In this document: positions 28,042-38,550 of the stretch, piece by piece
Position numbering within the stretch: position 1 is the stretch's first letter
How the letters are laid out: the number at the start of each line of letters is the position of its first letter
Assembly (NCBI GenBank): GCA_030035585.1
Contig: CM057463.1
Coordinates: 140,276,736-140,340,735, forward strand
DNA: 64,000 nucleotides
Source: Dugong dugon
Lineage: Eukaryota > Chordata > Mammalia > Sirenia > Dugongidae
Direction of reading: 5' to 3'
Translations under genes and position numbers: made by a program
The notes under the pieces: model-generated
Told to the model about the DNA's origin: nothing
The model's database searches: none
What the model saw: the letters and a program-made list of their open reading frames with translations, nothing else

Positions 28042-28539
28042 GTTGGAACCAACTGGATGGCACCTAACAACAACAACAAACATATCTGACCAATGACTTT
28101 TATCCCCACTATATAAAGAAGTCCTACAAATCGCTAAGACAACCTAATTAGAAAAAAAATGGCAAAAGATTGAAAGAAACTTGGCAAAGGAAAATATACA
28201 AATGGCCAATTAGACATGAAAAGTGTTTAGCATCATATTTATCAGGGAAATTAAAAAGAAAAATTAAGACCAAATGTGATAGCACTACACACCAATTAGA
28301 ATGGCACTGACAATACTAAATGCTGGTGAAAGTATGGAACAACCAAAACTCTCACCCATTGCTACTGGGTGGGTGGGTGGCGGGAATGTTACAACCTTTG
28401 GAAAACATGGTATAGTTACTTATAAAATTAAACAAATACCTAGCCTTGATCCATCAATTTCCTATTTATTTACACAAGATTAATGTAAACATATATCCAC
28501 AAAAGATGTGTATCAGAATATTCATAGCACCTTGTTCAT

Positions 28540-28983
28540 GGTGTGGTTGTTATTAGGTGCCATCACATTGGTTCTGACTCATAGCAATGTTACACACAAC
28601 AGAATGAAACACTGCCTGGTCCTGCACCATCCTCACAACTGTTGTTATGCTTGAGCCCATTGTTGCAGCCACTGGATCAATCCATCTCCTTGAGGGTCTT
28701 CCTCTTCTTGCTGACCCTCTACTTTACCAAGCATGATGTCCTTCTCCAGGGATTGATTTCTCCTGAATGAACAGCCATCAGTATGGATTGCACCTCAACA
28801 TAAAGACAACAAAAATCCTCTCAATTGGACCAATAAGCAACATCATGATAAATGGAGAAGAGATTGAAGTTGTGAAGGATTTCATTGTACATTCAGTCAC
28901 AGTCAACACCCATGGAAGCAGTAGTCAACAAATCAAATCTGCTGCAAAAGATCTCCTGAAGTGTTAAAAAGCAAAGAAGTCAG
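28540..28983 (-). mobile_element. RTE 3' fragment with 5' inversion
   Basis: Two RTE pieces in opposite orientation. 28540 to about 28767 is the RTE 3' end on the minus strand (starting GGTTGTTATTAGGTGCCATC). 28770-28983 is an upstream RTE ORF piece on the plus strand (CAGTATGGATTGCACCTCAA). The whole is bracketed by the direct repeat CTTGTTCAT (28531-28539 and 28984-28992), so it is one insertion event with an inverted 5' part and a deletion at the junction. It interrupts the old L1M 3' end. Confidence 0.88.
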
Positions 28984-29417
28984 CTTGTTCATAAGAAGCT
29001 CCAAATGGAAACAACCGGATGTATCTTACAGCAAAATGATAAATATAAGTATATTCAGACAATAGACTACTGTTGAGCAGTATGAAGGAATGGGCTATAT
29101 GCAACAACATGGAAGAATCTCAAAAATATTTTGCTGAGCAAAGAAGCCAAACAAAAAATTGTACATAATTTAAGAGTCCATTTACGTGAAGTTATAGAAT
29201 AGACAAAACTACTCTGTGGTGACAGATTTCAGCATATTCTTTTCCTCTGGGGGAGGGGGTTGACCGGGAAGGACCAAAAGGGAATTTTCCTGGATGAAGG
29301 AAAAGGGTGTGAGTTGCAGTTATGTGAATTTGTCAAAACTCTTCAAACTATACACTTAAGATCTGCGTATGTCACTGTATGTAAATGTTAGATCAATAAT
29401 TTTTTTTTAAAAAGGAA

Positions 29418-29973
29418 AATATATCTGTGGTTTTCTCTAAAGCCACTATTCTTTCTTACGAACTGTTTTGCACACTTAGAAAAGGTGTTGTGTTCATTTC
29501 TGTCAAGCCTTTTGGTTTTGTATTGGTACCTGACCTTGATCCTATCTCATGCAATCAATTAACAAATATTTTTGGAGCATTCAGTCATTTTTTTTCTCTA
29601 GAAAAGAGAATTTAATCACACTTTTCTACCACTTGATAAACAATACACTAATCTTGTTGTGAATCTGGTCAGTGACAACTGGATTGTTTGTAAGAGGATG
29701 AGTCTCTAGTCCCTTTTCTGAGGTCTTAATCCCTCCCCAACCATCCTGCAGCTCAGTAATAGGCTTTCTGAGTTCTTGAACTTACACATCTCTTGTTATT
29801 TCTGGGCTTTGGTTTTCTCTGTGCTCTCAATCTGGAATAATTCCTCTTTTCCTGTCTTCCTCATTCATTCAACAATATCTGTCATGTGTCAAGTGACACT
29901 ATTGCAAAGTGTTAAGTTTCCAGTGCTAAAGACAATCAGACAAGCTCCTATCCCTCTTTGAATTTATAGTCAG
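29418..29973. other. mostly unassigned; possible L2/MIR trace
   Basis: No gene. A block at about 29860-29930 (ATTCATTCAACAATATCTGT) looks like a reversed L2/MIR 3' end. Confidence 0.35.
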
Positions 29974-30168
29974 TAGTAGAGGGTCAGCAAAAAAGAGGAA
30001 GACCCTCAACGAGATGGATTGACACAGTGGATGCAACAGTGGGCTCAAGTATAACAACGATTGTGAGGATGGCACAGGACTGGACAGAGAGTCAGTCTTT
30101 CGTTCTATTGTACATAGGGTCGCTAGGAGTTGGAACCAACTCAACGGCACCTAACAACAACAACAACA
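29974..30168 (+). mobile_element. RTE LINE 3' end fragment
   Basis: 5'-truncated RTE copy: GGGTCAGCAAAAAAGAGGAA, CGAGATGGATTGACACAGTG, then the 3' end TAGGGTCGCTAGGAGTTGGA and a GGCACCTAACAACAACAACA tail. Confidence 0.93.
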
Positions 30169-30185
30169 GTATTGGGGTTAAGGGG

Positions 30186-30386
30186 TGCTGGTGGTTCAGT
30201 GGTTAAGAGTTGGCTGCTGAGAGGTCAGCAGTTCGAACCCAGCAGCCTCTCCTAGGAGAAGACATGGCAGTCTGCTTCTATACAGATTACAGCCTTAGAA
30301 ACCCTAGGAGGCAGTTCTGCTCTGTCCTATAGGGTCACTGTGAGTCAGAATCGACTTGATGGCAAGGGTTTGATTTAGTTTTGGAG
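30186..30386 (+). repeat. AfroSINE, plus strand, with middle insert
   Basis: Well-preserved copy of the longer form. It has a tRNA-like A-box region (GGTGGTTCAGTGGTTAAGAG), a B-box (CAGTTCGAACCC), the middle insert (GACATGGCAGTCTGCTTCTA), the body (CTATAGGGTCACTGTGAGTC) and the end GGCAAGGGTTTGATTTAG. It lies 17 bp after an RTE tail. Confidence 0.95.
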
Positions 30387-30721
30387 TTTAGACTGTAATC
30401 AAATATTCATAGGGTGTATGTATAATTAGAACAAGCATTCTATAAGGGTCAAGAAAAAAAGGTAAGTGGTACATGAGAGCATTTAAAAAGTAGATTTCAT
30501 GGAATCTGGATGTCTCTGATGAGACAAATTTTGAACTGAAATCAGGAGGATTTGTAAAAGCAAACTAGGAAATATGGATGAGTGGTGGGTGCACTGAGAT
30601 TCAGGGAGAGGAGTGTGCAAGTTCAAAGACGTTATAACAGGAGGAAGCCTGGCACTGTATAGGAACCTAAAGAAGGCCAAGGTTGCTGGAGAGGAGAGAG
30701 CAAGGAGGAACATACCAAAAT

Positions 30722-30918
30722 CAAACTGCTGCTTTTGAGTTGATTCCAACTCAGTGGCCCTATAGAATAGAGTAGAACTGCCCCATAGGGTTTCCAAGTC
30801 TGTAAATCTTTACAGAACCAGATCACCACATCTCTCCTGCGGAGTGGCTGGTGCATTCAAACCACTGACCTTTCAGTTAGCTGCTGAGCACTTCACCACT
30901 GCCCCACCAGGGCTCCTA
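30722..30918 (-). repeat. AfroSINE, minus strand
   Basis: The reversed 3' part begins GAGTTGATTCCAACTCAGTG, followed by the middle insert (reversed, CAGATCACCACATCTCTCCT). The tRNA-like head ends CCCCACCAGGGCTCC. Confidence 0.93.
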
Positions 30919-31046
30919 GGATGGGCATAGAACAAGATAAAAGTAGAGAAATGGACATGCTATATACTTTAGTCTTCATTTTTAAACAGTGGGAAGTAAC
31001 CAGCGGGTTTTAAGCATATGTGTTGGCAACAAGAGTTTTTGAACAG

Positions 31047-31211
31047 AGTCCTGGTGGCACAGTGGTTAAAAACTCATCTGCTAACCAAAAGGTTGGCAGT
31101 TTGAATCCACCAGGCACTCCTTGGAAACCCTATGGGCAGTTTTACTCTGTCCTATAGGGTCACTATGAGTCATAATCCACTCGACGGCAATGGATTTGGT
31201 TTTGGGTTTTG
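31047..31211 (+). repeat. AfroSINE, plus strand, short form
   Basis: Full length: AGTCCTGGTGGCACAGTGGT head, CTAACCAAAAGGTTGGCAGT, then CACTCCTTGGAAACCCTATG without the middle insert, and the end CTCGACGGCAATGGATTTGG. Confidence 0.96.
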
Positions 31212-32713
31212 GAAAGTTACAATTTTTCAAGGTCGTTTAATACCATCTCCTGCATTAAGCCCTTCCCCTCAAGCAGAAGTGATTTCTATCTCCTTTGAAA
31301 ATCATAGCCATTTTCTGTAACTCTTGTAGAATCATTGCAATAGTCTTGTCTTGTACTATTGCATAGTTGTTTAATCATTTCTACACTATACGCTGTTTGA
31401 GTTTCTGGAAATTCTTATCTCACCTTAAAATAGTCCGCCATGCCTAGCACAGTACCTTAATTATAGTAGAGGCCCAGTAAATATTTGCTGTTCAATCTAC
31501 GAAAAACATACGTGAAAAGGTATTGATTTACTCTCATCTAATAACCAAAAAACAAGATGAACCAGAGAGAGCATTCCTGTATGTGAGGGTAAATCAGTAT
31601 TGCAGTGTGAATGGAACATTGGGTGGTGAGATCAATCACCTTTTGCAGGGGGATCTATTGGCCTCCCAACAGGACCACACAATCAAGAGGACCTTATGGC
31701 CATCATCTCATTCCAGGTCAGCTTCAGAGGCTTGAGATTATGATTGCTGGTCTATCAGAGGGGATCACATTTTGAGGACTTGATTCACAGTAATCAAACT
31801 CATAAGAAACTAATACTATAAAAGAAGGATGCTACTTTTAATTTAAGGGAATAATAAAACTATCAAGAGAACCAAATACTAGTGTTCATTGATTGGTAAA
31901 TCGAAGCCAAATTATTCTCAAAACGTTCACTTGAAAAGCCAAGAATCAGAGTGAAGGAAGATAACTGTTTCCTGTTAATGGCCAGAGTTATCCACCTTTG
32001 CCATTGGATTTCTAACAAAGCCCAGGTATTTGTTGTCAAAGGTAAGTTTTCCTGGTTAGTGCTAGGGACACACCAAAAAAAATCTATTTATCAAATTTCC
32101 TTTCCTAAAAGAGTTGACCAACCCCCCTATTGCATGACAGATTTTTGTTCAATGTGATTAAACTTTCAATTGGGTTACAGCTAACCCCTGAACTAGGGAG
32201 ACATTACAACTAAAACGTTTTTTAAAATCCTCAAGAAATAATTGTCAGGTTAATTTAAAATGACTTCTTGAATATCTATGCTCTAGACTAGCTTGTACTG
32301 ATGTAATAATTTAGCTCTGAGAAGGCAATCTTACTTTTTACTTCTATGTTCTTGGGACTAGAGAGGGTCCCTCACTATTTCTTATTAGAAGCAAGCGTGA
32401 CATTTTGAATAAATACAGGATCTTTACAATCACCCAAGCAATATTTCACAAACAGTGCAGTAAATCATCCTAATAGCTTAAAAGAGTTAATTTAGATTCC
32501 TAGAGAGCTTGTAAAAATGGCGTGGGGGCAGCATCTGACCTCCTCTAACTTCACAAGGGGGAAAGAGAATCAAGATCAACAAGCCCAAGGCTGATTCCTA
32601 TGAGGCGGGGGTCAGACATACCTCCTCTCTCTGTCATCTTTACCAATTCTGACACCAACCATCCCTCCCACAGCGCTCTCTACATCTCTGCTGGGTTGGA
32701 GAATCCATTGCAG
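31212..32713. other. unassigned sequence
   Basis: No supported gene. 31438-31500 (CTAGCACAGTACCTTAATTA, then AGTAAATATTTGCTG) looks like an L2/MIR 3' end on the plus strand. Confidence 0.4.
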
Positions 32714-33247
32714 TGGCCACACGGGACTCACAGACCATACTTACAATTATGAGGTTTACTAGAGAAGTAACAGGTTACAATCAGGTCCAGCAACACTCAG
32801 GGATACAGCTCTTCCATCAGGACAGCCTCTTCCCAGCAATGCTCACAGGCACACCTTTCCCTGGGCCGAGGCCTCTGCCCAAAGGCACTCAACTTCCTCT
32901 CTCTGAAGCACACCGTGCTGTCTCCTGCTGCTGGATCTCTGCTGGTGGGTCTCTGCTGCCTTCAGTGTCACATCTCTCTCTCGCCCAGTCTCCTGCTTCC
33001 AGGAGCCCCCCAGCGTAGGGATCCCGGGTCAAAAGGACGTGCTGGCTCCTGGCTGTTCTTCCTTGGTGGTAGTAGGATCTTCTCTTTTCTGCCTCTGGGA
33101 TGGCTCACCTCAAACCCAGTGGGATGGCAAAACTAACCAATCCCCTTGGTGAGGTACAATTACCCTATCTGCACAGTCCTGCCCAATCACCTGAGTGGGA
33201 GTTGCAAGACCATGGAGAGAAAGGCCAAACAAAAGCAATCCATTACA
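32714..33247 (-). repeat. solo LTR, possibly class II (ERVK-like), minus strand
   Basis: A 534-bp unit. Read on the minus strand it starts TGTAATGGATTGCTTTTG and ends CCCGTGTGGCCA (TG...CA). It is flanked by TTGCAG (32708-32713) and CTGCAG (33248-33253), a 6-bp duplication with one mismatch, the size made by class II endogenous retroviruses. An AGTAAA-type poly(A) signal is reversed in GAGGTTTACTAGAG at about 32753. No internal viral region is attached. The boundaries are inferred. Confidence 0.55.
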
Positions 33248-33402
33248 CTGCAGTGCCTAAATTACTTCCCACAATGTTTTTAACTTAATCTTTATTAAGA
33301 AGCCTCTCGGTGGGAACCCAAGGTTGTAAGAGTCCTTCTATCAACCTTCAGCTTTATGGAGGTTAAATTTAGACCCTTTATGAAATATCTGGCAATGTTG
33401 AG

Positions 33403-33929
33403 TGTCATGCATTGAGTTGTATCTCCCAAAAATATCTGTCACGTTGGCTGGGTCATGATTCCCAGTGCTGTATGATTGTGTAATCTGATGTGATTTTCTT
33501 ATGTGTTGTAAACTCTATCACTATGATGAGATTATATGTGATCTCCTTATGTGTTGTAACTTCTATCACTGTGATGAACTTATACTGATGAGGTTGACAA
33601 GATTAGATAGTGTCTTAATGCAATCTCTTTTGAGATATAAAAGAAAGGAGCCAGCAGAGACACCTGGGAACCTCATACCACCAAGAAAGCAGTGCCAGGA
33701 GCAGAGTGTGTCCTTTGTAGCTGAGGTTCCTGCGCAGAGAAGCTCCCAGACCAGAGGAAGGCTGATGACACAGACCTTCCTCCAGAGCCGACAGAGAGGG
33801 AGCCTTCTCCTAGAGCTGATGCCCTGAATTTGGACTTGTAACCTACAGGACTGTGAGAGAATAAATTCTCTTTGTTAAAGCCATCAATTTGTGGTATTTC
33901 TGTTGGAGCAGCACTAGATGACTAAGACA
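33403..33929 (+). repeat. MaLR-type LTR, plus strand
   Basis: Starts TGTCATGCATTGAGTTGTAT and ends GATGACTAAGACA. The 3' half has TGAGAGAATAAATTCTCTTT, holding the AATAAA signal. It is the same family, in reverse, as 36046-36609 and 43595-44160. Part of the 5' half is duplicated or diverged (TTATGTGTTGTAA appears twice, at 33499 and 33548). No clean 5-bp target duplication. Confidence 0.85.
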
Positions 33930-34105
33930 GAGTGCCAGTAAACCCGTAAGTCAGTTTAATGTCTTCATGGCAAAAATAAAGGACAACTTCTATTTCAGTC
34001 CTATTAGAGGTTTAGCCACTTTGGATTTTTTAACTGTCAAGACCAAGTTAACTTATCTGCACCTTGAGACAGTTTATAGGTGGAGAGGGAATTTAGTGAT
34101 GATCA

Positions 34106-34351
34106 TTTGTCAGTGGCATCTTGCATGTTGCTATGATGCTGAACAGGTTTCAAGAGAGCTTCCAGACTAAGACAGACTAGGAAGAAAGGCCTAGTGATTA
34201 ACTTCAAAAAACTAGCCGGTGAAAAACCTATGACTCACAATGGCCATCTGCAACTTGTCATGGGGATGGCACAGGACCAGGCAGCATTTAGTTCTGCTGT
34301 GCATGGAATCATCATGAGTTAGGGGCTAACTCAACATCAGCTAACAACAAC
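34106..34351 (+). mobile_element. RTE-derived non-autonomous element (5' UTR joined to 3' end)
   Basis: A short unit joining an RTE 5' UTR block (TTCCAGACTAAGACAGACTA; compare 16591-16610) directly to an RTE-like 3' end (GGGGATGGCACAGGACCAGG ... CAGCTAACAACAAC), with no ORF sequence between. The junction is near 34243. It looks like an RTE-mobilised short element rather than a truncated RTE, because both termini are kept. Confidence 0.75.
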
Positions 34352-34367
34352 TCCCTCAGTGAGAAAA

Positions 34368-34600
34368 AGTATGGTAGAGTGGGAAGAGAATGAACTTTGG
34401 AGCCAAACAATTGTGAGTTGGAAATTTGACTCTCCTTCAGCAAATTATTTAACTTCTTTAAGATTCAGTTTTCTCAACTATAAACCTACCTTTTAAGGTC
34501 ATTGTGCATATTCAATTTAATGTATGTAAAGAATCAAACATAAAAAACCAAACACCATGCTTGGAATATAAATGATGGTCACTAAATGATGGCTATTATT
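34368..34600 (+). repeat. MIR SINE, plus strand, near full length
   Basis: The tRNA-like head (GTAGAGTGGGAAGAGAATGA, TTTGGAGCCAAACA), core (TTCAGTTTTCTCAACTATAA) and 3' part (GCTTGGAATATAAATGATGG) lie in MIR order. Confidence 0.8.
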
Positions 34601-34629
34601 GTAAAATAATTTCTTTTTTTCTTGCCATA

Positions 34630-34975
34630 GATTTCTGCATTCAATAAGTATTTATTAAAAAAATACTATACTGTATACTCTGGAGTTGCACAGTGGTTAA
34701 GAGCTTGGCTGCTAAACAAAAGGTCAGCAGTTCAAATCCATGAGCTGCTCCTTGGAAACCCTGTGGGGCAGTTCTACTCTGTCCATCCCTAAGGATATAG
34801 CAATGAACAAAAAGCTCATGAAGCTTACTTTCTAATGAATCAGATAGTAATAAGTACTGAGAAGAAAAAGAAAGCAGAATAGGTGATGGAGAGGGGTGGG
34901 GAGCAGTGCTATTTTGTACAGGTGGTCAGGGAGAACCCTCTGGTTGCTGGGTGAATAACAGATTGTATGGGAACA
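34630..34975 (-). repeat. L2 LINE 3' end, minus strand, interrupted
   Basis: A reversed L2 3' end: CATTCAATAAGTATTTATTA at 34639, then after the SINE at 34677-34787 it resumes AAGCTTACTTTCTAATGAAT and CAGGTGGTCAGGGAGAACCC. L2 is an ancient mammalian LINE. Confidence 0.65.
34677..34787 (+). repeat. AfroSINE, plus strand, 3'-truncated
   Basis: Head TTGCACAGTGGTTAAGAGCT, then AAAAGGTCAGCAGTTCAAAT and GGGGCAGTTCTACTCTGTCC, where it stops. Inserted within an old L2 fragment. Confidence 0.9.
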
Positions 34976-35349
34976 CGGGATAGGATAACAGCTGTTGGAT
35001 ACTTTCAAATGCTTTTTTTTTAATTTGTTGAATAATCATGATTTTACCTCTTTAATCTGTTAAAATAGTAAACAAAATGACTGTACTAATAGATATTTTA
35101 TATTAAATTATCCTTGCAGTCCAAGAATAAACCTAAATTGGTAATGATGTAGCTTTATAACACATTGCTGGATTTACTTCGCTGATATTTTGTTAAGGAT
35201 CTTTGCATATATGTATCCAAAATTTTTATCGATCTATCATTTTCTTTTCTTGTATTATCATTGACTGATTTTGGTGTAAGTATTATGCTCACTTTATAAA
35301 ATGACTTAGGGATACTTCTCCTTTTTCAATTCTGTAAAGCATTTTGAGA

Positions 35350-35563
35350 TCCCTTGGTGGCTGGCACAAGCAGTTTGTGATCAGCTGCTAATCTAATGGC
35401 TGATGATTCTAACCACTCACTGGTACTGCAGAAGAAAGGCCTGGTGATCTGCTTTCATAAAGATTACAGCCAAGAAAACTCTATGGAGCAGTTCTATTCT
35501 GTAGTACATGAGGTCACCACAAGTCAGAATCGACTAAATGGCAATGGATTTGGGTTTTTATAA
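35350..35563 (+). repeat. AfroSINE, plus strand, with middle insert
   Basis: Diverged copy: CCTTGGTGGCTGGCACAAGC, insert GAAGAAAGGCCTGGTGATCT, body CTATGGAGCAGTTCTATTCT, end AGAATCGACTAAATGGCAAT. Inserted in the old L1. Confidence 0.9.
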
Positions 35564-36045
35564 AAGCATTTTGTGATTAGATTTATGTGTTCCACAAATG
35601 TTGTAACTAGCCTATAAATCTTTTGTTTATTTTTTTTGGGGGGGGGTTGAGTAATATCAGTAGATGTTTTAAAATCTGTTACCATTTTCTATTTCATGTT
35701 GAGACAGTTTTCACATTGTGTTAAAAAATCAACCAGTGCATCTTTAACATAAGACTTTATTAAAAAATACTGGTCATGAGAAGGTTCCAAAGGAGCATTC
35801 TAACTTGAGGAAAGACAGTGGAATGTTTTGTAGGGCTCTAGCAGAAGACTGGCAAAGTTCACCTAGTTTTGGAAATTGTTCTTATAGGGCTCTAACAGCC
35901 ATTGATTGGATAACTGATTTTGACAAAAGGGGTGGATTGGAACAGTTAGGAGTTAAAGTCATGTGCAAAAGACTGTGAGGGAGAATGGCTTCAGGAACAA
36001 CGACATATGAAGGCCAGGGTAGAAAAATCTCTGTCCTTGGGATTT

Positions 36046-36609
36046 GTGTTAGTTTAGTGCTGCTATAACAGACGTATCACAAGTAGATGACTTTAGCAAA
36101 CAGAAATTTATTCTCTCACAGTTTAGGAGGCTAGAAGTCCGCATTCAGGGTGCCAGCTCCAAGGGGAAGACATTCTTTCTCTGTTTCCTCTGGGGCAAGG
36201 TCCTTGTCATCAATTTTTCCCTGGTCTAGGAGATTCTTGGCGCAGACACCCTGGTTCCAAAGGACACACTCCACTCCCAGCTCTTCTTTTTTGGTAGTAT
36301 GAGTCCTTATCTCTCTCCTCTCTTCTCTCTCCTTTTGTCGCTTATAAGATGAAAGATGATGCAGGTCACAACTCAGGGAAACTCCCCTTACATCAAATCA
36401 GGGCTGTGCCTGAGTAAAGGTGTTATATTCCACCCTAATCCTCTTTAACATAACCTAATCTTGCCCTGTTAACCACAGCTAGAGATTAGGATTTACAACA
36501 CATAGGAAAATTACATCAGATCACAAAGTGGAATAACCACATAATACCAGGAATCATGGCCTACCCAAGCTGACACATATTTTTGGAGGACACTATTCAA
36601 TCCAGGACA
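36046..36609 (-). repeat. MaLR-type LTR, minus strand
   Basis: Plus strand runs from TGTGTTAGTTTAGTGCTGCT through AGAAATTTATTCTCTCACAG to CACTATTCAATCCAGGACA. It is the reverse of the 33.4-kb copy. Inserted into the old L1. Confidence 0.87.
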
Positions 36610-37259
36610 AGGCTCATTCACAATATGTTCTTATTTTCTAAAAAATTGTTCAGTTCATCTAAGTTTTCATAATTATTGATTTAAAGGTGTTCTTTGTAGT
36701 TCTATAGTGTATTTTAAAACTCTTTTATATATGTAATTGTGTAATTTTCCATTTTTAATATTTTTTAACTATTCTTTCTATTTTCTTTTCTCAATCAATC
36801 TTGCTAGATATTGGCATATTCTAGCAGTTATTTTTTAAGAAGAAGCTTTTTAAATTATGTCTCAATAAAGCTATTAAGAATTTTTAAAAGAAGCAGTTCT
36901 GGATTTTATTATTGTCAATTAAATTGTAGTTTTGAATTCAATTTATTTCAGTTCTTATATTTTTCCTTCTTCTACATTCTGTGGGTTGACTCATTCCTTT
37001 TAAACTTCTTGATTTGAACACATAGCAAATCAAAATTCAATTTTTCTTCCTTTCAAATGTAAGCATTTAAGATCATCAATTTACCTCTAAGTACTCTTTA
37101 GCTGCATCTCATAATTTTTTGTCATCAAGTATTTTCACTGTCATTCAATTCCAAGTGTTTTCTAAATTAGACTATGATTTCTTTTTTGACTTACAAGCTA
37201 TCTAAATAAGAAACTGTGAAAAGTCTGAGATTTTACCACAATTTCATATACATGCATAC

Positions 37260-37726
37260 TGACAAAAAAACACAAGACCCCCTGAGTGAGACACAGATGG
37301 TTTATTACTCACAGTGAATCAGCCGTCAGAGCGGTATTTTGTGTCAGTTGCCCACATCCCAATTTCCATATGAGAACCAGATGTTGACCTGCATGTACAG
37401 TGGGTTGCACCACAGGAGAGAAACTTAGAAATTAGGAGGCTCTGAGCTTTTATGGTTCTGCTAGTTTATTTGTACATTTTCTCCTCCAGAGAGAGAGAGA
37501 GAGGTTACATATTACCCTAGAATGTAAGCAAATTTCTTCTGGATGGAGGGGAAGGAGAGGACTTCTTTACTACCCTGGGACATCTCTGGGGAGGTATGTT
37601 TCTAAATCTCTCCGGAGAGATACGCTATCTCTAACTTCCAAGGTTATTTGTTACTCAAACTTGTCTTTTGCTCAGAAGGCCCAGGCCATGCAGGAACATA
37701 AGAAATCCATGAAATGTCTCTCAACA
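37260..37726 (-). repeat. solo LTR, minus strand, class unclear
   Basis: On the minus strand it starts TGTTGAGAGACATTTCATGG and ends GGGTCTTGTGTTTTTTTGTCA-like sequence (TG...CA). The poly(A) signal is AATAAA in GAGTAATAAACCATCTG near the 3' end. A (GA)n run lies at 37488-37501. No target duplication could be matched. The 50 bp at 37209-37259 are unexplained. Confidence 0.6.
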
Positions 37727-37976
37727 CTATTTAGTAGTATGTTTCTTAATTTTCAAACATATGGAGTTATTTAAATTATCTTTTTGTTATTATTTATTTT
37801 CAAAATTAATTTATTTGTGTTGAGATTAGATGCATATACTATATAAATCATTTCTTGAGTGTTAAGATTTTCTTTGTGGCCTAATACATGGTTGTGTTTT
37901 AATCATTTCATGTATAGTTTTTAAAAAAATAAAATCTGTTTCTAATTGCTGGATAAAGGGATATATATATATATTC

Positions 37977-38550
37977 TTTTGTGTGTGTGTGCTTTAGGTG
38001 AATGTTTACAGAGCAAATTAGTTTCTCACTAAAAAGTTAATACACAAATTGTTTTGTAACATTGGTTGCCAACCCCGTTATGTGTCAACATTCTCCCCCT
38101 CTCCACCCCAGGTTCCCTATTTTCATTTCTCCAGTTTTCCCATCTCTTCCTGCCTTCTCCTCTTTGCTTTTGGGCTGGTGCGCCCATTAGCCTCATATAC
38201 ATGACTGACTATGAAGCACATCCCTCATGTGTGTTACTGTTGGTCCTATAGACTAGTCTAATCTTTGGCTGAAGGGTGAACCTCAGGAATGACTTCAGTA
38301 CAGAGTTAAAAGTTGTGTCCAGAGGCCATACTCTAGAGGTTTCTCCAGTGTCTGTCAGACCAGCAAGCCTGGTCTTTTTTTTTTTTTTATTTGTGAATTT
38401 GAATTTTGTTCTACATTTTTCTCCCACTCTGTCCAGGACCCTCTACTGTGATCCCTGCCAGAGCAGTCAGTGGAGGTAAAAGGGCACCATCTAGTTTTTG
38501 AGCTCAGTCTGGTAAAGGTTGTGGTCCATTAGTCTGTGAAGTCAAAACTA
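37977..38550 (-). mobile_element. L1-D: L1 3' UTR fragment, minus strand
   Basis: A reversed, 5'-truncated 3' UTR of the local L1 lineage: GTTTACAGAGCAAATTAGTT, CTAATCTTTGGCTGAAGGGT, GAACCTCAGGAATGACTTCA, then a T-run and CAGTCAGTGGAGGTAAAAGG. It parallels 59055-59721. No coding part. Confidence 0.88.

Larger units (their letters stand above)
16480..28080 (+). mobile_element. full-length RTE (BovB-clade) LINE, split by L1-B
   Basis: An RTE-clade non-LTR retrotransposon. The 5' UTR lies at 16480-16844 (from GTCAGTTTGTCATACTGTGG) and the rest at 25229-28080, ending GGCACCTAACAACAACAACA. Without the 8.4-kb L1-B insert it is about 3.2 kb, the normal full length of vertebrate BovB-type RTEs. The single long ORF is a pseudogene. 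It probably inserted into the old L1M, and L1-B then landed in it. I found no convincing target duplication for the RTE itself, so its exact ends are uncertain by a few bases. Confidence 0.93.
15290..29417 (+). mobile_element. old L1M element, interrupted by two RTE insertions
   Basis: Three plus-strand pieces of an ancient L1: 15290-16479 (5' region with AAAAGCTATTATAAATAGAT, then an endonuclease remnant in the ORF at 16194-16448), 28081-28530 (ORF2 C-terminal end, ATGGCCAATTAGACATGAAA, CACCAATTAGAATGGCACTG) and 28993-29417 (3' UTR with TACACTTAAGATCTGCGTAT). The RTE/L1-B nest separates pieces 1 and 2; the inverted RTE separates 2 and 3. Most of ORF2 is missing between pieces 1 and 2, so either one L1M was internally deleted or two L1M fragments lie here. 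Far more diverged than L1-A/B/C. Confidence 0.7.
34990..37960 (-). mobile_element. old L1 ORF2 remnant, minus strand, broken into pieces
   Basis: Reversed ancient L1 ORF2 sequence in order: 34995-35347 (GATATTTTGTTAAGGATCTT), 35564-35760, 36610-37205 (AAGTACTCTTTAGCTGCATC, the reverse of a conserved ORF2 block) and 37727-37960 (CTTTGTGGCCTAATACATGG). A SINE (35350-35563), a MaLR LTR (36046-36609) and another LTR (37260-37726) separate them. The stretch 35760-36045 is not clearly L1. Confidence 0.65.

Noticed and set aside
16440-28100. A target-site duplication for the full-length RTE
   Set aside because: ACCCATCTG on the left and ACATATCTG on the right are similar, but too short and too ambiguous given uncertain RTE ends.
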